Source: a bacterium | GTDB taxonomy: Bacteria; Spirochaetota; UBA4802; UBA5550 | Length of the DNA stretch: 5,749 nucleotides | NCBI GenBank assembly: GCA_024224995.1 | Contig: JAAENB010000792.1 | Span: forward strand, 1-5,749 | Reading direction: 5' to 3' | Shown: piece by piece, positions 1 to 5,550 of the stretch | Layout of the letters: the number at the start of each line of letters is the position of its first letter | Position numbering within the stretch: position 1 is the stretch's first letter | Notes under the pieces: model-generated | Seen by the model: only the letters and a program-made list of their open reading frames with translations | What the model was told of the DNA's origin: nothing | Databases searched by the model: none | Translations under genes and position numbers: made by a program

Positions 1-1943
1 AAACGCTGAAGCCAGTCGGAGCCCAGGAGTTCTATCCCTGAAGTTCCTTCTCCTATCGAAGACATGGCAACAGTGGTACTGGCCTTTGGCCCGGTCCCAA
101 CTCCTTCTCCTACGTAAAATCCGGCCGCAAGAAGCGCGCTTCGTACCCGGGTGGAGTTGGAATAGGTAAAGAGCCGTGCCGAAGGGGAAGCGCAGCGCTG
201 GTAAATGCGTTCAAACAATGGAAAACTCCATAGCGGGCCATTCGTTTTCAATGAAAACGGATCATAGTATATACAATGAGGCTTATCCGCCGTCTCCATC
301 TTTTCAGAAAAATCTCCTTCCAGCAGCTCCCACTCAACCTGGAACCGCGGCGATTCCCACCTGCCGTTCTTGAGAATTCCGGCCGGAGCCGCGTGCCGGA
401 TGTGATGAAAATGCGCGGGATTCCGGACAGCAAGGCGAAGTGAATCGAGATCATTTTCAAAACTGATGATCTTTAATCCGCGAAGAGGCGGCTCCGCTGC
501 GAATATTTTCTCATATTCAAAAAGGGTGGCCATAACATTTGTGGCAGCACCCAGACCAACATCCCAGATAACAACATCTTCTTCTCCGGGCGCGGTGAGC
601 ATTTCCTTAAGCCCGGCCTGTTTTACGTAAAGCGCCCTGGCTTCCGTAAGGGGATCATTAACGGAATGCATAATTTCCCCGGAACTTTTGTGAAGGATAC
701 TGTGAAATCCTTCGCCTTGCCGAATCACCTTATAGGCCCCCAAAACCTGTTCCTGTTTATTTTTCCGTTTCTTGCTCACCGGGGGCACTGCCGGATATTC
801 TTCGTCATCCCTTGCCAGCGCTTCCCGCTGCTCTTTATAATAAGAGAAAAAATCTCCCGCTAAAATATGCTCACGCATTGAATTCATTAAATTACGATAA
901 AAAGTGAGGTTATGAAGCCCCACCAGGTTAGAACCATAATGCTCTTTGGTTTTTATAAGGTGATGAAGATATCCCCTGGTGTAGCGGGTACATGCCACGC
1001 AGGTACAGTTTTCATCAAGGGGCCGGGTCGACAATTTATAAACTCCTCTCCGCAGTTCAATTCGGCCCTGCGTAGTATAGGCAACTCCCTGCTGTCCCAG
1101 AGCAGTGGGCAAAATGCAGTCGAACATATCAACGCCGCGGTGCACAGCTTCCAGAAGATCGAGCGGCGTGCCCACACCCATAAGATAGCGGGGATAATTC
1201 CGCGGTAAAAGCGCGGCAGTCATTTCGGTAATATCTTTCCGTTCTTCTTCGGTTTCGCCAACAGCAAGGCCGCCAATGGCGTAGCCGTCAAAGGGCAGAG
1301 AAGTAATCTGCCGGGCGCTCGTTTTCCTGAGGTCCGGGGAACAGGCCCCCTGCACTATTCCGAAAACCGACTGAGGGGAATCTCCCCTGGCAGCCAGGCT
1401 TCGTTCCGCCCACCGGGCAGTAATATCTGCCGCTTCCCTGCATACCGATTCCGGTGATGTTGAAGCCACACACTGGTCCATAACCATCATAATATCGCTG
1501 CCGATTATCCGCTGTGTTTCAATGCTGGTTTCCGGGCTTAAAAGAAATAAATTTCCGTCGAGATAACTCCTGAAGGCGGCTCCTTCTTCCGTGATTTTTA
1601 CGGTTTTGGCAAGAGAAAAGACCTGGTATCCGCCGGAATCCGTAAGAATAGACCGCTTCCAGTTCATAAAAGGATGAATACCGCCGAATTCCTTGAAGAC
1701 CGCAGTTCCGGGCCTCAGGAGCAGGTGATAGGTATTGGCAAGGAGCACGGGAAATTCCAGCTCATCAACAGAGACGATACTCTGGGACCGGATCGACGCG
1801 AAGGTCGCTACAGGCATAAATACCGGGGTTTGTACCTGGTTATGGAGCGTTTTAAAGGTACAGGCCCTGGCGGAAGAATTTTCCGCTTCCGCCTCAACGC
1901 TAAATTGTAGTCTTTGTTCTCTTTTTACGTTTATATCAGTCAT
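1..1943 (-). CDS. tgt: Fused tRNA-guanine transglycosylase (Tgt) and MnmC2/DUF752-type methyltransferase, C-terminus off the left edge
   Basis: The frame is open from an ATG at 1943 to base 1 (647 codons seen, no stop reached). Residues 1 to about 375 are a complete bacterial Tgt, which exchanges guanine-34 for a queuosine precursor in GUN-anticodon tRNAs. Visible are TDSGGYQ with Asp102, MDQC with Asp156, GIVQG, GLAVGE, the nucleophile Asp275 in FDCILPT, and zinc ligands Cys313, Cys315, Cys318 and His344. Oddly, the usual TRxxRxG after the nucleophile reads TALGQQG. After a charged linker (about 375-400), residues 400-647 resemble the DUF752 methyltransferase half of MnmC: the SAM-binding loop DVGLGAATN (from 461), the acidic SFENDLDS strand end, YYDPFS with Asp561, FTYSNSTRVRSAL and GTGPKASTTVA. 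No FAD-oxidase domain of MnmC is seen. Only a short C-terminal piece is probably missing. An upstream in-frame TAA makes 1943 the first ATG; no good ribosome-binding site precedes it. Domain identities are strong; the methyltransferase substrate is inferred. Confidence 0.93.
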   Translation of the reverse strand, partial: MTDINVKREQRLQFSVEAEAENSSARACTFKTLHNQVQTPVFMPVATFASIRSQSIVSVDELEFPVLLANTYHLLLRPGTAVFKEFGGIHPFMNWKRSILTDSGGYQVFSLAKTVKITEEGAAFRSYLDGNLFLLSPETSIETQRIIGSDIMMVMDQCVASTSPESVCREAADITARWAERSLAARGDSPQSVFGIVQGACSPDLRKTSARQITSLPFDGYAIGGLAVGETEEERKDITEMTAALLPRNYPRYLMGVGTPLDLLEAVHRGVDMFDCILPTALGQQGVAYTTQGRIELRRGVYKLSTRPLDENCTCVACTRYTRGYLHHLIKTKEHYGSNLVGLHNLTFYRNLMNSMREHILAGDFFSYYKEQREALARDDEEYPAVPPVSKKRKNKQEQVLGAYKVIRQGEGFHSILHKSSGEIMHSVNDPLTEARALYVKQAGLKEMLTAPGEEDVVIWDVGLGAATNVMATLFEYEKIFAAEPPLRGLKIISFENDLDSLRLAVRNPAHFHHIRHAAPAGILKNGRWESPRFQVEWELLEGDFSEKMETADKPHCIYYDPFSLKTNGPLWSFPLFERIYQRCASPSARLFTYSNSTRVRSALLAAGFYVGEGVGTGPKASTTVAMSSIGEGTSGIELLGSDWLQR

Positions 1944-1950
1944 AAATGCA

Positions 1951-1979
1951 ATAAGCGTATTCTCTATTTATAAAGTCAA
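1951..1979 (-). promoter_or_regulatory. Candidate sigma70-type promoter of the tgt fusion
   Basis: On the minus strand TTGACT (1974-1979) is a good -35 box. At 17-bp spacing it faces GCTTAT (1951-1956), only a partial match to a -10 box. A start site placed by this pair would fall at about the ATG itself, which would fit the lack of a ribosome-binding site and suggest a leaderless or nearly leaderless message. The -35 match is real; the rest is inferred. Confidence 0.3.
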
Positions 1980-2016
1980 GATTTAAATTTGCTCTTTTTT
2001 ATGAGAAACCCGCCTT

Positions 2017-2198
2017 GTTTAAAAAGAGCTTCTTAAGAGCACCTGACCCCGCCCCGGCGGGGGAAAAATACAAAAGAAACTGCGGTGATACCGGGGTCTG
2101 TTTTGCGAAGATACTCCGGGCAAAGGTTTGGTTCTGAGAGACGTTGCACTGCAACGTCTCAAAACAGACCCCCTGCTTAAAAAGAGTTTCTTGAGAAT
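2017..2198. repeat. Nested palindromic repeat element between the small barrel protein gene and tgt
   Basis: This covers most of the 264-bp gap 1944-2207. An imperfect direct repeat of 24 bp (2017-2040 and 2175-2198, 19 of 24 identical, core AAAAAGAG) flanks two palindromes. The first is a GC-rich 7-bp hairpin at 2047-2062. The second is nested: outer 13-bp arms GGGGTCTGTTTTG (2093-2105) and its exact complement (2160-2172) enclose a perfect hairpin with 11-bp arms around base 2149 (2138-2160). Bases 2040-2050 read as GGGGTCAGGTG on the minus strand, a string that I associate with REP-type elements. No T-tract follows the stems on the minus strand, so they are poor terminators. A dispersed REP/MITE-like element is the best reading; copy number cannot be seen here. 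Confidence 0.6.
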
Positions 2199-2207
2199 AA
2201 ACAAAGA

Positions 2208-2735
2208 CTAAAAGAAAAACTCCACTCCCAGATTAAAGACGAGGACCGTATTATCCCTGTCGGAAATATCGAGAAATTTATACCGTGTTTCCAAAAAGAC
2301 TTCCAGAGGTATTGCGGTGAAGCGGTATCCGGCTCCGATGAATCCTTCAATTCCCACATCGGAGTCATCTTCTTCATGCTGCGACAGGCCCCAATCAAAA
2401 TAGTTCAATGAAGGCCCCAGGCCAATGTACGGGGATATCATTATATCAAAGGGATTCCATTGCCATTCCAGGTGTATGCAGTATATACTGGCGAATTCTC
2501 CTTTATTGCTTTCAATTTGAAAAAACTCAAACCCCGCAACAAACTTGACCGACTCCATAAGGAACGATCCCGAATCAAAATAGAGCCCCAGGTTCCAGGT
2601 ATCTTTAAAATCAGCCAGATCATACAAAGGCATTGAATACCCGCCCTTCAGGATCACTCCCCTCGCCAATAAACTGCTCCCGGGCAAAGCCCCCATCAAT
2701 AAAACAAACACCATTATAACAAAAACTTTTTTCAT
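2208..2735 (-). CDS. Small outer-membrane beta-barrel protein, function unknown
   Basis: This is a 175-aa protein with a clear Sec signal peptide (MKK, hydrophobic residues 4-17, likely cleavage after Ala24 in SSLLA). The mature part of about 150 residues alternates polar and aromatic/aliphatic residues in short stretches and ends GVEFFF. A terminal Phe in a last amphipathic strand is the usual outer-membrane insertion signal. Length and pattern fit an eight-stranded OmpA/OmpX-size barrel. One cysteine (YCIHLEW) is visible and no catalytic motif. AAGGA (2744-2748) lies 8 to 9 nt before the ATG and supports this start. The gene follows the larger barrel gene after 73 bp that include a repeat, so co-transcription is possible but not shown. 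I do not recognise the specific family. Confidence 0.82.
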   Translation of the reverse strand: MKKVFVIMVFVLLMGALPGSSLLARGVILKGGYSMPLYDLADFKDTWNLGLYFDSGSFLMESVKFVAGFEFFQIESNKGEFASIYCIHLEWQWNPFDIMISPYIGLGPSLNYFDWGLSQHEEDDSDVGIEGFIGAGYRFTAIPLEVFLETRYKFLDISDRDNTVLVFNLGVEFFF

Positions 2736-2755
2736 AATATTTTTCCTTTAACCTC

Positions 2756-2805
2756 GAACCCCTGTGCTGAGCGAAGCCGAAGCATCAAACTTCAAACTTC
2801 AAACT
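2756..2805. repeat. REP-like fragment plus three 7-bp tandem repeats
   Basis: The 73-bp gap between the two barrel genes holds CTGAGCGAAGCCGAAGCA (2767-2784), which resembles a short extragenic repeat (CTGAGCGAAGTCGAAG type) that I know from many unrelated bacterial genomes. It is followed at once by three perfect copies of TCAAACT (2785-2805). The tandem copies are seen directly; the family link is from memory. Strand slippage could change the spacing between the two genes. Confidence 0.5.
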
Positions 2806-2808
2806 TTC

Positions 2809-3957
2809 TTATAACCGACACTGCCCCCCTTCACATCCCGAACGTAAATTATTTAAATCAAACCCCGAGCTTCCCCGTTCCGGAATTAGTGAAGGAAGCG
2901 TAAAATCTTTTATTATATCGAAATGAAGGGTTATTCCGGCCCACAGGTAATATTTATTTATGCCATAGGTATCACCGGAATTATAAAAATACAAGACATT
3001 TCCCCGGGCCGATAAAAAATTCGTAAAATTATAAACTCCCGCAAAAGAGAGTATATGAAGCCAGTCATTTCGCCGGTTCTCTTCTCTCAAAAAATAACTG
3101 CTGTTCCGCACCTGGTATCCCAGGGAAACATTCGCTGTTTCTTGAAATTCAGCGGAAAAAGACGCTCCCAGAACCAGGCCCTGTTCCGAATAATATCCAC
3201 CGGTATCGCGGTAATAGCGGTATCCTGTTGTTATGGCGGGAATTATTTTTGTTCCCGTAAAAACAGGAACAGGATAAGAAAATATTGTGGTCCAGGTATA
3301 GTCATTTGCTTCATTCTCATGCTCAAGAATGTTCCCGCTCACATCCACAGCCTTCTGTTTTTTATACAAAAACAAAGAATAAGAAATTTCATTTTTGATA
3401 ATAAGACCGCTATGGAAGCCTATATTAAACAGGAGCCGTGCTCCGGCGTTCCACTTCTTCTCGTAATTTACATCCCCTGACTCGATTGAACTTCCCCCTG
3501 CTGGCTCTCCATAATTTGTCCGATATTCAAGTCCCAATGGGACAGACACTCCGGCGGTTGTGGACTTCCCAAAGGTATAATACAGGCCGGGGTCGTACTT
3601 AAAAGAAAGCAGCCGCAGGTTGGTCCGGTCAAAGTATTCCGTTCCGCCTGCCTGGATCATATTGGTAATGTACCATGAACCGATCTTTATATGTACCGGC
3701 ACTTCTAAGGTATTGCTGAAAATATATTCGGGATCTTTTTGGGAATTCAGGGTGTATATATTTGAATCATAACTTACGGATGTGGTATTCTTGAGTGCCA
3801 GGTTTATGCCGGTATGTTTTTCCTGCTGCGATACGGCGCCCTTAAAAAGTTTACTATCAGCAAGATATTTAACGGGTTCAGCGGAAATATTCCCGGTGTA
3901 GATAAATAGAAGAAGCGCTGAACAGGCAAGAGCGGTATATTTACTTGCGATGTTCAT
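2809..3957 (-). CDS. Outer-membrane beta-barrel (porin-like) protein with a C-terminal CEGGQC tail
   Basis: This is a 382-aa protein with a Sec signal peptide (hydrophobic core at about 9-20, likely cleavage after Ala26 in GNISA). The mature chain is rich in Tyr, Phe, Gly, Ser and Asn and shows repeated amphipathic stretches separated by polar loops, typical of a barrel of perhaps 14 to 16 strands (estimated by eye). The last convincing strand is YYLWAGITLHFDI, followed by a non-barrel tail of about 35 residues. That tail contains Cys375 and Cys380, the only cysteines of the mature protein. The ATG at 3957 is supported by AGGAAG (3963-3968) 5 nt upstream. It starts 12 bp after the TlpA-like gene, so the two are almost certainly co-transcribed. 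The tail could be a disulfide, a metal site or a contact with the redox lipoproteins; that is inference. No specific family is recognised. Confidence 0.85.
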   Translation of the reverse strand: MNIASKYTALACSALLLFIYTGNISAEPVKYLADSKLFKGAVSQQEKHTGINLALKNTTSVSYDSNIYTLNSQKDPEYIFSNTLEVPVHIKIGSWYITNMIQAGGTEYFDRTNLRLLSFKYDPGLYYTFGKSTTAGVSVPLGLEYRTNYGEPAGGSSIESGDVNYEKKWNAGARLLFNIGFHSGLIIKNEISYSLFLYKKQKAVDVSGNILEHENEANDYTWTTIFSYPVPVFTGTKIIPAITTGYRYYRDTGGYYSEQGLVLGASFSAEFQETANVSLGYQVRNSSYFLREENRRNDWLHILSFAGVYNFTNFLSARGNVLYFYNSGDTYGINKYYLWAGITLHFDIIKDFTLPSLIPERGSSGFDLNNLRSGCEGGQCRL

Positions 3958-3969
3958 TATTGCTTCCTG

Positions 3970-4485
3970 CTATGGCAAATACTGCTCAATGATAGTTGTT
4001 GTGAGACCGGGAGTTTCATCGAGAAAGCGGATAATTCCCGTTTCATCAATAAGCACTGCTGAGGGTATTATTTTAATTTCATAGAGATCGGCTGATGATG
4101 AGTTTTCATCGACAAGCGCCGTAAACGTATAACTTCCGTTGCTCATATAGGTACTTATATCCGAAGAGCTTTCCCCTAAATTGACCCCGAGAACCACAAG
4201 CCCCTGTCCACTATAGGCTGCATGATAACCCTGAATATCAGGCATACTCGCGTTGCACCCGTCACACGTGGAAGCCCAGAATTCAAGTAAAACCGCGCTG
4301 CCAATATAATCGCTTAAGGCTCGCGGAGTTCCGCTTGTATCATTCAGGGTAAACGCGGGTGCCGTGTCTCCGGGTCCGAGTTTTGTACCGCCGCCGTCAA
4401 CGATGTTGGCACAGCCCAAAAAGAGGGAGAGGGATAGTGTTGTTATTGCTAAATATATTGTGTAGTGTTTTATGTGTTGTCGCAT
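3970..4485 (-). CDS. TlpA/ResA-like thioredoxin-fold lipoprotein
   Basis: This 171-aa protein has a lipoprotein signal: hydrophobic residues 10-23 and lipobox LFLGC, with the lipidated cysteine at 25. It should sit on the periplasmic face of a membrane. The AhpC/TSA-Redoxin type thioredoxin fold follows: PGDTAPAFTLND (38-49), the FWAS strand, active-site Cys74-Asp-Gly-Cys77 followed by the helix with Met81-Pro82, then GLVVLGVNLGES, and the cis-proline loop IIPSAVLID (Pro141). Family members reduce or exchange disulfides in envelope proteins, for example cytochrome c maturation partners. Here no cytochrome genes are near, and the partner may instead be the barrel protein 12 bp downstream or the glutaredoxin-like selenoprotein upstream (inference). 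The ribosome-binding site is weak (AAGAGA ending about 6 nt before the ATG). Family assignment is secure; the exact substrate is unknown. Confidence 0.9.
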   Translation of the reverse strand: MRQHIKHYTIYLAITTLSLSLFLGCANIVDGGGTKLGPGDTAPAFTLNDTSGTPRALSDYIGSAVLLEFWASTCDGCNASMPDIQGYHAAYSGQGLVVLGVNLGESSSDISTYMSNGSYTFTALVDENSSSADLYEIKIIPSAVLIDETGIIRFLDETPGLTTTIIEQYLP

Positions 4486-4517
4486 GTTTATCTCTTAAGA
4501 AACTAAAATTTAAAACC

Positions 4518-4674
4518 GGGGCTTCCTTCATCATAACGAGGGGCTGGAAGCCCCACGCTATGAGAAATACCCATAGCCCGGGGAAACTAATTTATAAACA
4601 GAGCCTGTTCTCGAAGATATTACCGGGGTTATGCTCTGCTGCCCTTTGGGGTTAAAACCCCGGGCTAAAATGGG
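4518..4674. repeat. MITE/REP-like inverted-repeat element
   Basis: Three perfect inverted repeats lie in 157 bp. GGGGCTTCC (4518-4526) matches GGAAGCCCC (4546-4554). TAGCCCGGGG (4574-4583) matches CCCCGGGCTA (4658-4667), and the flanking CCCA/TGGG can extend that stem across a 3-nt bulge. GGGGTT/AACCCC forms a tight hairpin at 4648-4661. The design is a long foldable, non-coding, GC-arm element. A mobile or REP-like origin is inferred; I cannot see other copies. Confidence 0.55.
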
Positions 4675-4810
4675 CTCATTTTCAAAAACTCTTGCGCCCC
4701 CTCTGGGGGTTGGGGGGGGCCGACAGAAATCACCCCCTGCATCAACACAGTTTCTTCCGTATTTTTTCCCGGCCCAGCCGGTGTTGTTCTTGACCGATTA
4801 CCGATAACCC

Positions 4811-4823
4811 GGCCCTCCGGGCC
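4811..4823 (-). terminator. GC hairpin directly after the selenoprotein gene, possible weak terminator
   Basis: GGCCC-TCC-GGGCC begins 11 nt past the stop codon of the selenoprotein gene. The 5-bp stem is strong and the placement is right for a terminator, but no T-tract follows on the minus strand, so it may instead stabilise the message end or act only with Rho. Confidence 0.3.
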
Positions 4824-4834
4824 TCCGATCACCT

Positions 4835-5185
4835 CTACTTCAGGGCGTCAAGGACCTGTTGGGTCATCTCGGTCTGGCCGTACATGAAAGCGGAACCGTT
4901 TACGTCGACTATTGGTGTTCGAATTCCGGTTCCCGTGTACCAGTCGGCAGCCTGTACCTTTTCGCGCGCTTCGCTCATGTTAGCGCTTTCATCGGCGTTC
5001 AGGTAAACATACCCCACTCCCCGTTCGTTTAATGCCGCTACTATTTCGCCATACTGACGAACACACCAGCCTCAGGATTCGGAATCTCTTTGATAAATTA
5101 TTACATCATTTAAGTATATATTTTCATTACACCCGGGTCCGAATAATACGGACAGGGCCGCGAAAAGAAAAAGCAGCTTTTTCAA
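4835..5185 (-). CDS. Glutaredoxin-like selenolipoprotein; in-frame TGA (5072-5074) read as selenocysteine, UxxC active site
   Basis: Reading from TTG at 5185 to TAG at 4835 gives 116 residues with one internal TGA, codon 38. Residues 1-18 are a signal peptide (KKLLFLFAALSVLF) and Cys19 in GPGC is a likely lipidation site with a relaxed lipobox. A small thioredoxin fold follows: strand VIIYQ (28-32), active site Ser37-Sec38-Gly-Trp-Cys41, helix VRQYGEIVAALNERG, strand GYVYLNAD, cis-proline loop Thr90-Pro91 and IVDVNGSAF, then the last helix. The TGA falls exactly where the nucleophilic cysteine of a glutaredoxin CxxC belongs, and similarity continues unbroken on both sides. A SECIS-like hairpin follows. 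The start has a near-perfect ribosome-binding site. No TGA interrupts any other gene here and TGG encodes Trp, arguing against code reassignment. It probably reduces disulfides or peroxides at the envelope; the substrate is unknown. A nonsense mutation is the alternative, but less likely. Confidence 0.85.
5042..5065 (-). promoter_or_regulatory. Putative bacterial SECIS element directing selenocysteine insertion
   Basis: Downstream of the UGA, UUCGUC (5061-5056) pairs with GGCGAA (5050-5045), counting one U-G pair, around the five-base loop AGUAU (5055-5051). Three further pairs form across a single bulged G (5065-5063 with 5044-5042). The loop starts 16 nt after the UGA and has G as its second base. 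Both agree with the bacterial SECIS pattern as I know it, in which SelB binds a small loop with an early G about 16 to 37 nt from the UGA; E. coli fdhF has a similar spacing and an AG-starting loop. Confidence 0.7.
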
Positions 5186-5190
5186 TGTCC

Positions 5191-5197
5191 CACCTCC
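5191..5197 (-). promoter_or_regulatory. Strong ribosome-binding site that fixes the TTG start of the selenoprotein
   Basis: GGAGGTG is an almost complete Shine-Dalgarno match; GGAGG ends 7 nt before TTG at 5185. It is the best ribosome-binding site in the window. Because it lies before a lipoprotein signal peptide and upstream of the TGA, it argues that translation truly begins here and must pass the TGA. Confidence 0.85.
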
Positions 5198-5280
5198 ACA
5201 TAGCTGTATAAAAAGCCCATCGAGTTAATATACAAAAAATATAGTCCAATGGCTACAAATTAATAAAAAAATGAGAGGAA

Positions 5281-5342
5281 TTTTGCTAAGTTCTTGCTAA
5301 GTTCTCAGAGCTCTTTTAAAGAGCTCTGAGAACTTAGCAAAA
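5281..5342. repeat. Perfect 23-bp-arm palindrome with a duplicated arm end
   Basis: Bases 5294-5316 and 5318-5340 are exact reverse complements around a single T, giving a 47-bp perfect palindrome. The 11-bp outer unit TTGCTAAGTTC is present twice in tandem on the left (5283-5293 and 5294-5304), so the right arm can pair with either copy. No T-tract follows on either strand, so it is not a classical terminator. It lies 208 bp beyond the end of the probable REP-associated transposase gene, which suggests a REP or related mobile-repeat origin (inference). Confidence 0.75.
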
Positions 5343-5550
5343 CCCCTGGCCGAAACAGGCCGCTATACTTCCACGAGCCAAAAAACTCACGAAATAAAAA
5401 GGAAATAAAAGAACCGGCAGGAGACAGGGGATAAAAAACCAGGAAAATACCTGAATACTCACCAGACGAGAGCACACCTAACCCAGGCGGGAGAAAATCA
5501 CGCTATTAAAAAGGAACTATTTTAGATAAAATGACGGGAATACCGGAAAC

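Larger units (their letters stand above)
4486..4834. other. 349-bp intergenic region, repeat-rich, no gene seen
   Basis: The gap between the selenoprotein and the TlpA-like gene carries no credible coding frame. It holds the inverted-repeat element described at 4518-4674, a run of eight G (4712-4719) after a C5-TCT-G5 hairpin (4697-4709), a CCGGC/GCCGG hairpin (4769-4781), and a GGCCC/GGGCC hairpin just after the selenoprotein stop (4811-4823). Any promoter of the TlpA-like gene would have to be in the AT-rich 4486-4515 part; I see no convincing one. Confidence 0.6.
5186..5550. other. 365-bp intergenic region, no gene seen
   Basis: Apart from the ribosome-binding site and the large palindrome, the stretch is AT-rich (5205-5280) and then purine-rich (5385-5480). 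TTGGAC (minus strand, 5244-5249) could be a -35 box for the selenoprotein gene but has no good -10 box at normal spacing. After the transposase stop the minus strand shows a small ATTTTA/TAAAAT hairpin followed by a T5 run (around 5512-5532), a weak terminator candidate. No coding frame with a start and ribosome-binding site was found. Confidence 0.5.

Noticed and set aside
176..1910. Several plus-strand frames of 65 to 98 codons opposite tgt, and 3055-3480 and 4359-4655 on plus
   Set aside because: They are antisense to clearly identified proteins and show no domain, ribosome-binding site or sensible composition.
2138..2160. Perfect hairpin with 11-bp arms as a rho-independent terminator of the small barrel gene
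   Set aside because: No T-tract follows on the minus strand, and the hairpin is part of a larger nested inverted repeat.
2019..2204. A 61-aa minus-strand frame over the gap between the small barrel gene and tgt
   Set aside because: It runs through the palindromic repeats and has low-complexity, unconvincing composition; it overlaps no recognisable domain.
2785..2805. Three 7-bp tandem repeats as part of a CRISPR array
   Set aside because: The units are far too short and adjacent with no spacers.
4697..4719. G-rich stretch (G5 and G8 runs) as a G-quadruplex or phase-variable tract
   Set aside because: There are only two G runs, too few for a standard quadruplex, and the run is not inside or close to a start codon where length changes would switch a gene.
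4769..4781. CCGGC/GCCGG hairpin next to a T6 run as a terminator
   Set aside because: The T run precedes the hairpin on the plus strand and becomes an A run after it on the minus strand, so it is wrongly placed for either direction.
4835..5017. A 60-aa minus-strand frame starting with ATG at 5017, as a complete small gene
   Set aside because: It has no ribosome-binding site and begins inside the thioredoxin fold after the active site. The same frame continues upstream through one TGA to a signal peptide and a strong ribosome-binding site.
5072..5074. The in-frame TGA as a nonsense mutation making a pseudogene, or as TGA=Trp
   Set aside because: The stop falls exactly on the catalytic cysteine position, the rest of the frame is intact, and a SECIS-like hairpin follows. 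No other gene in the window uses TGA in frame, and TGG serves for Trp. A mutation is not fully excluded.
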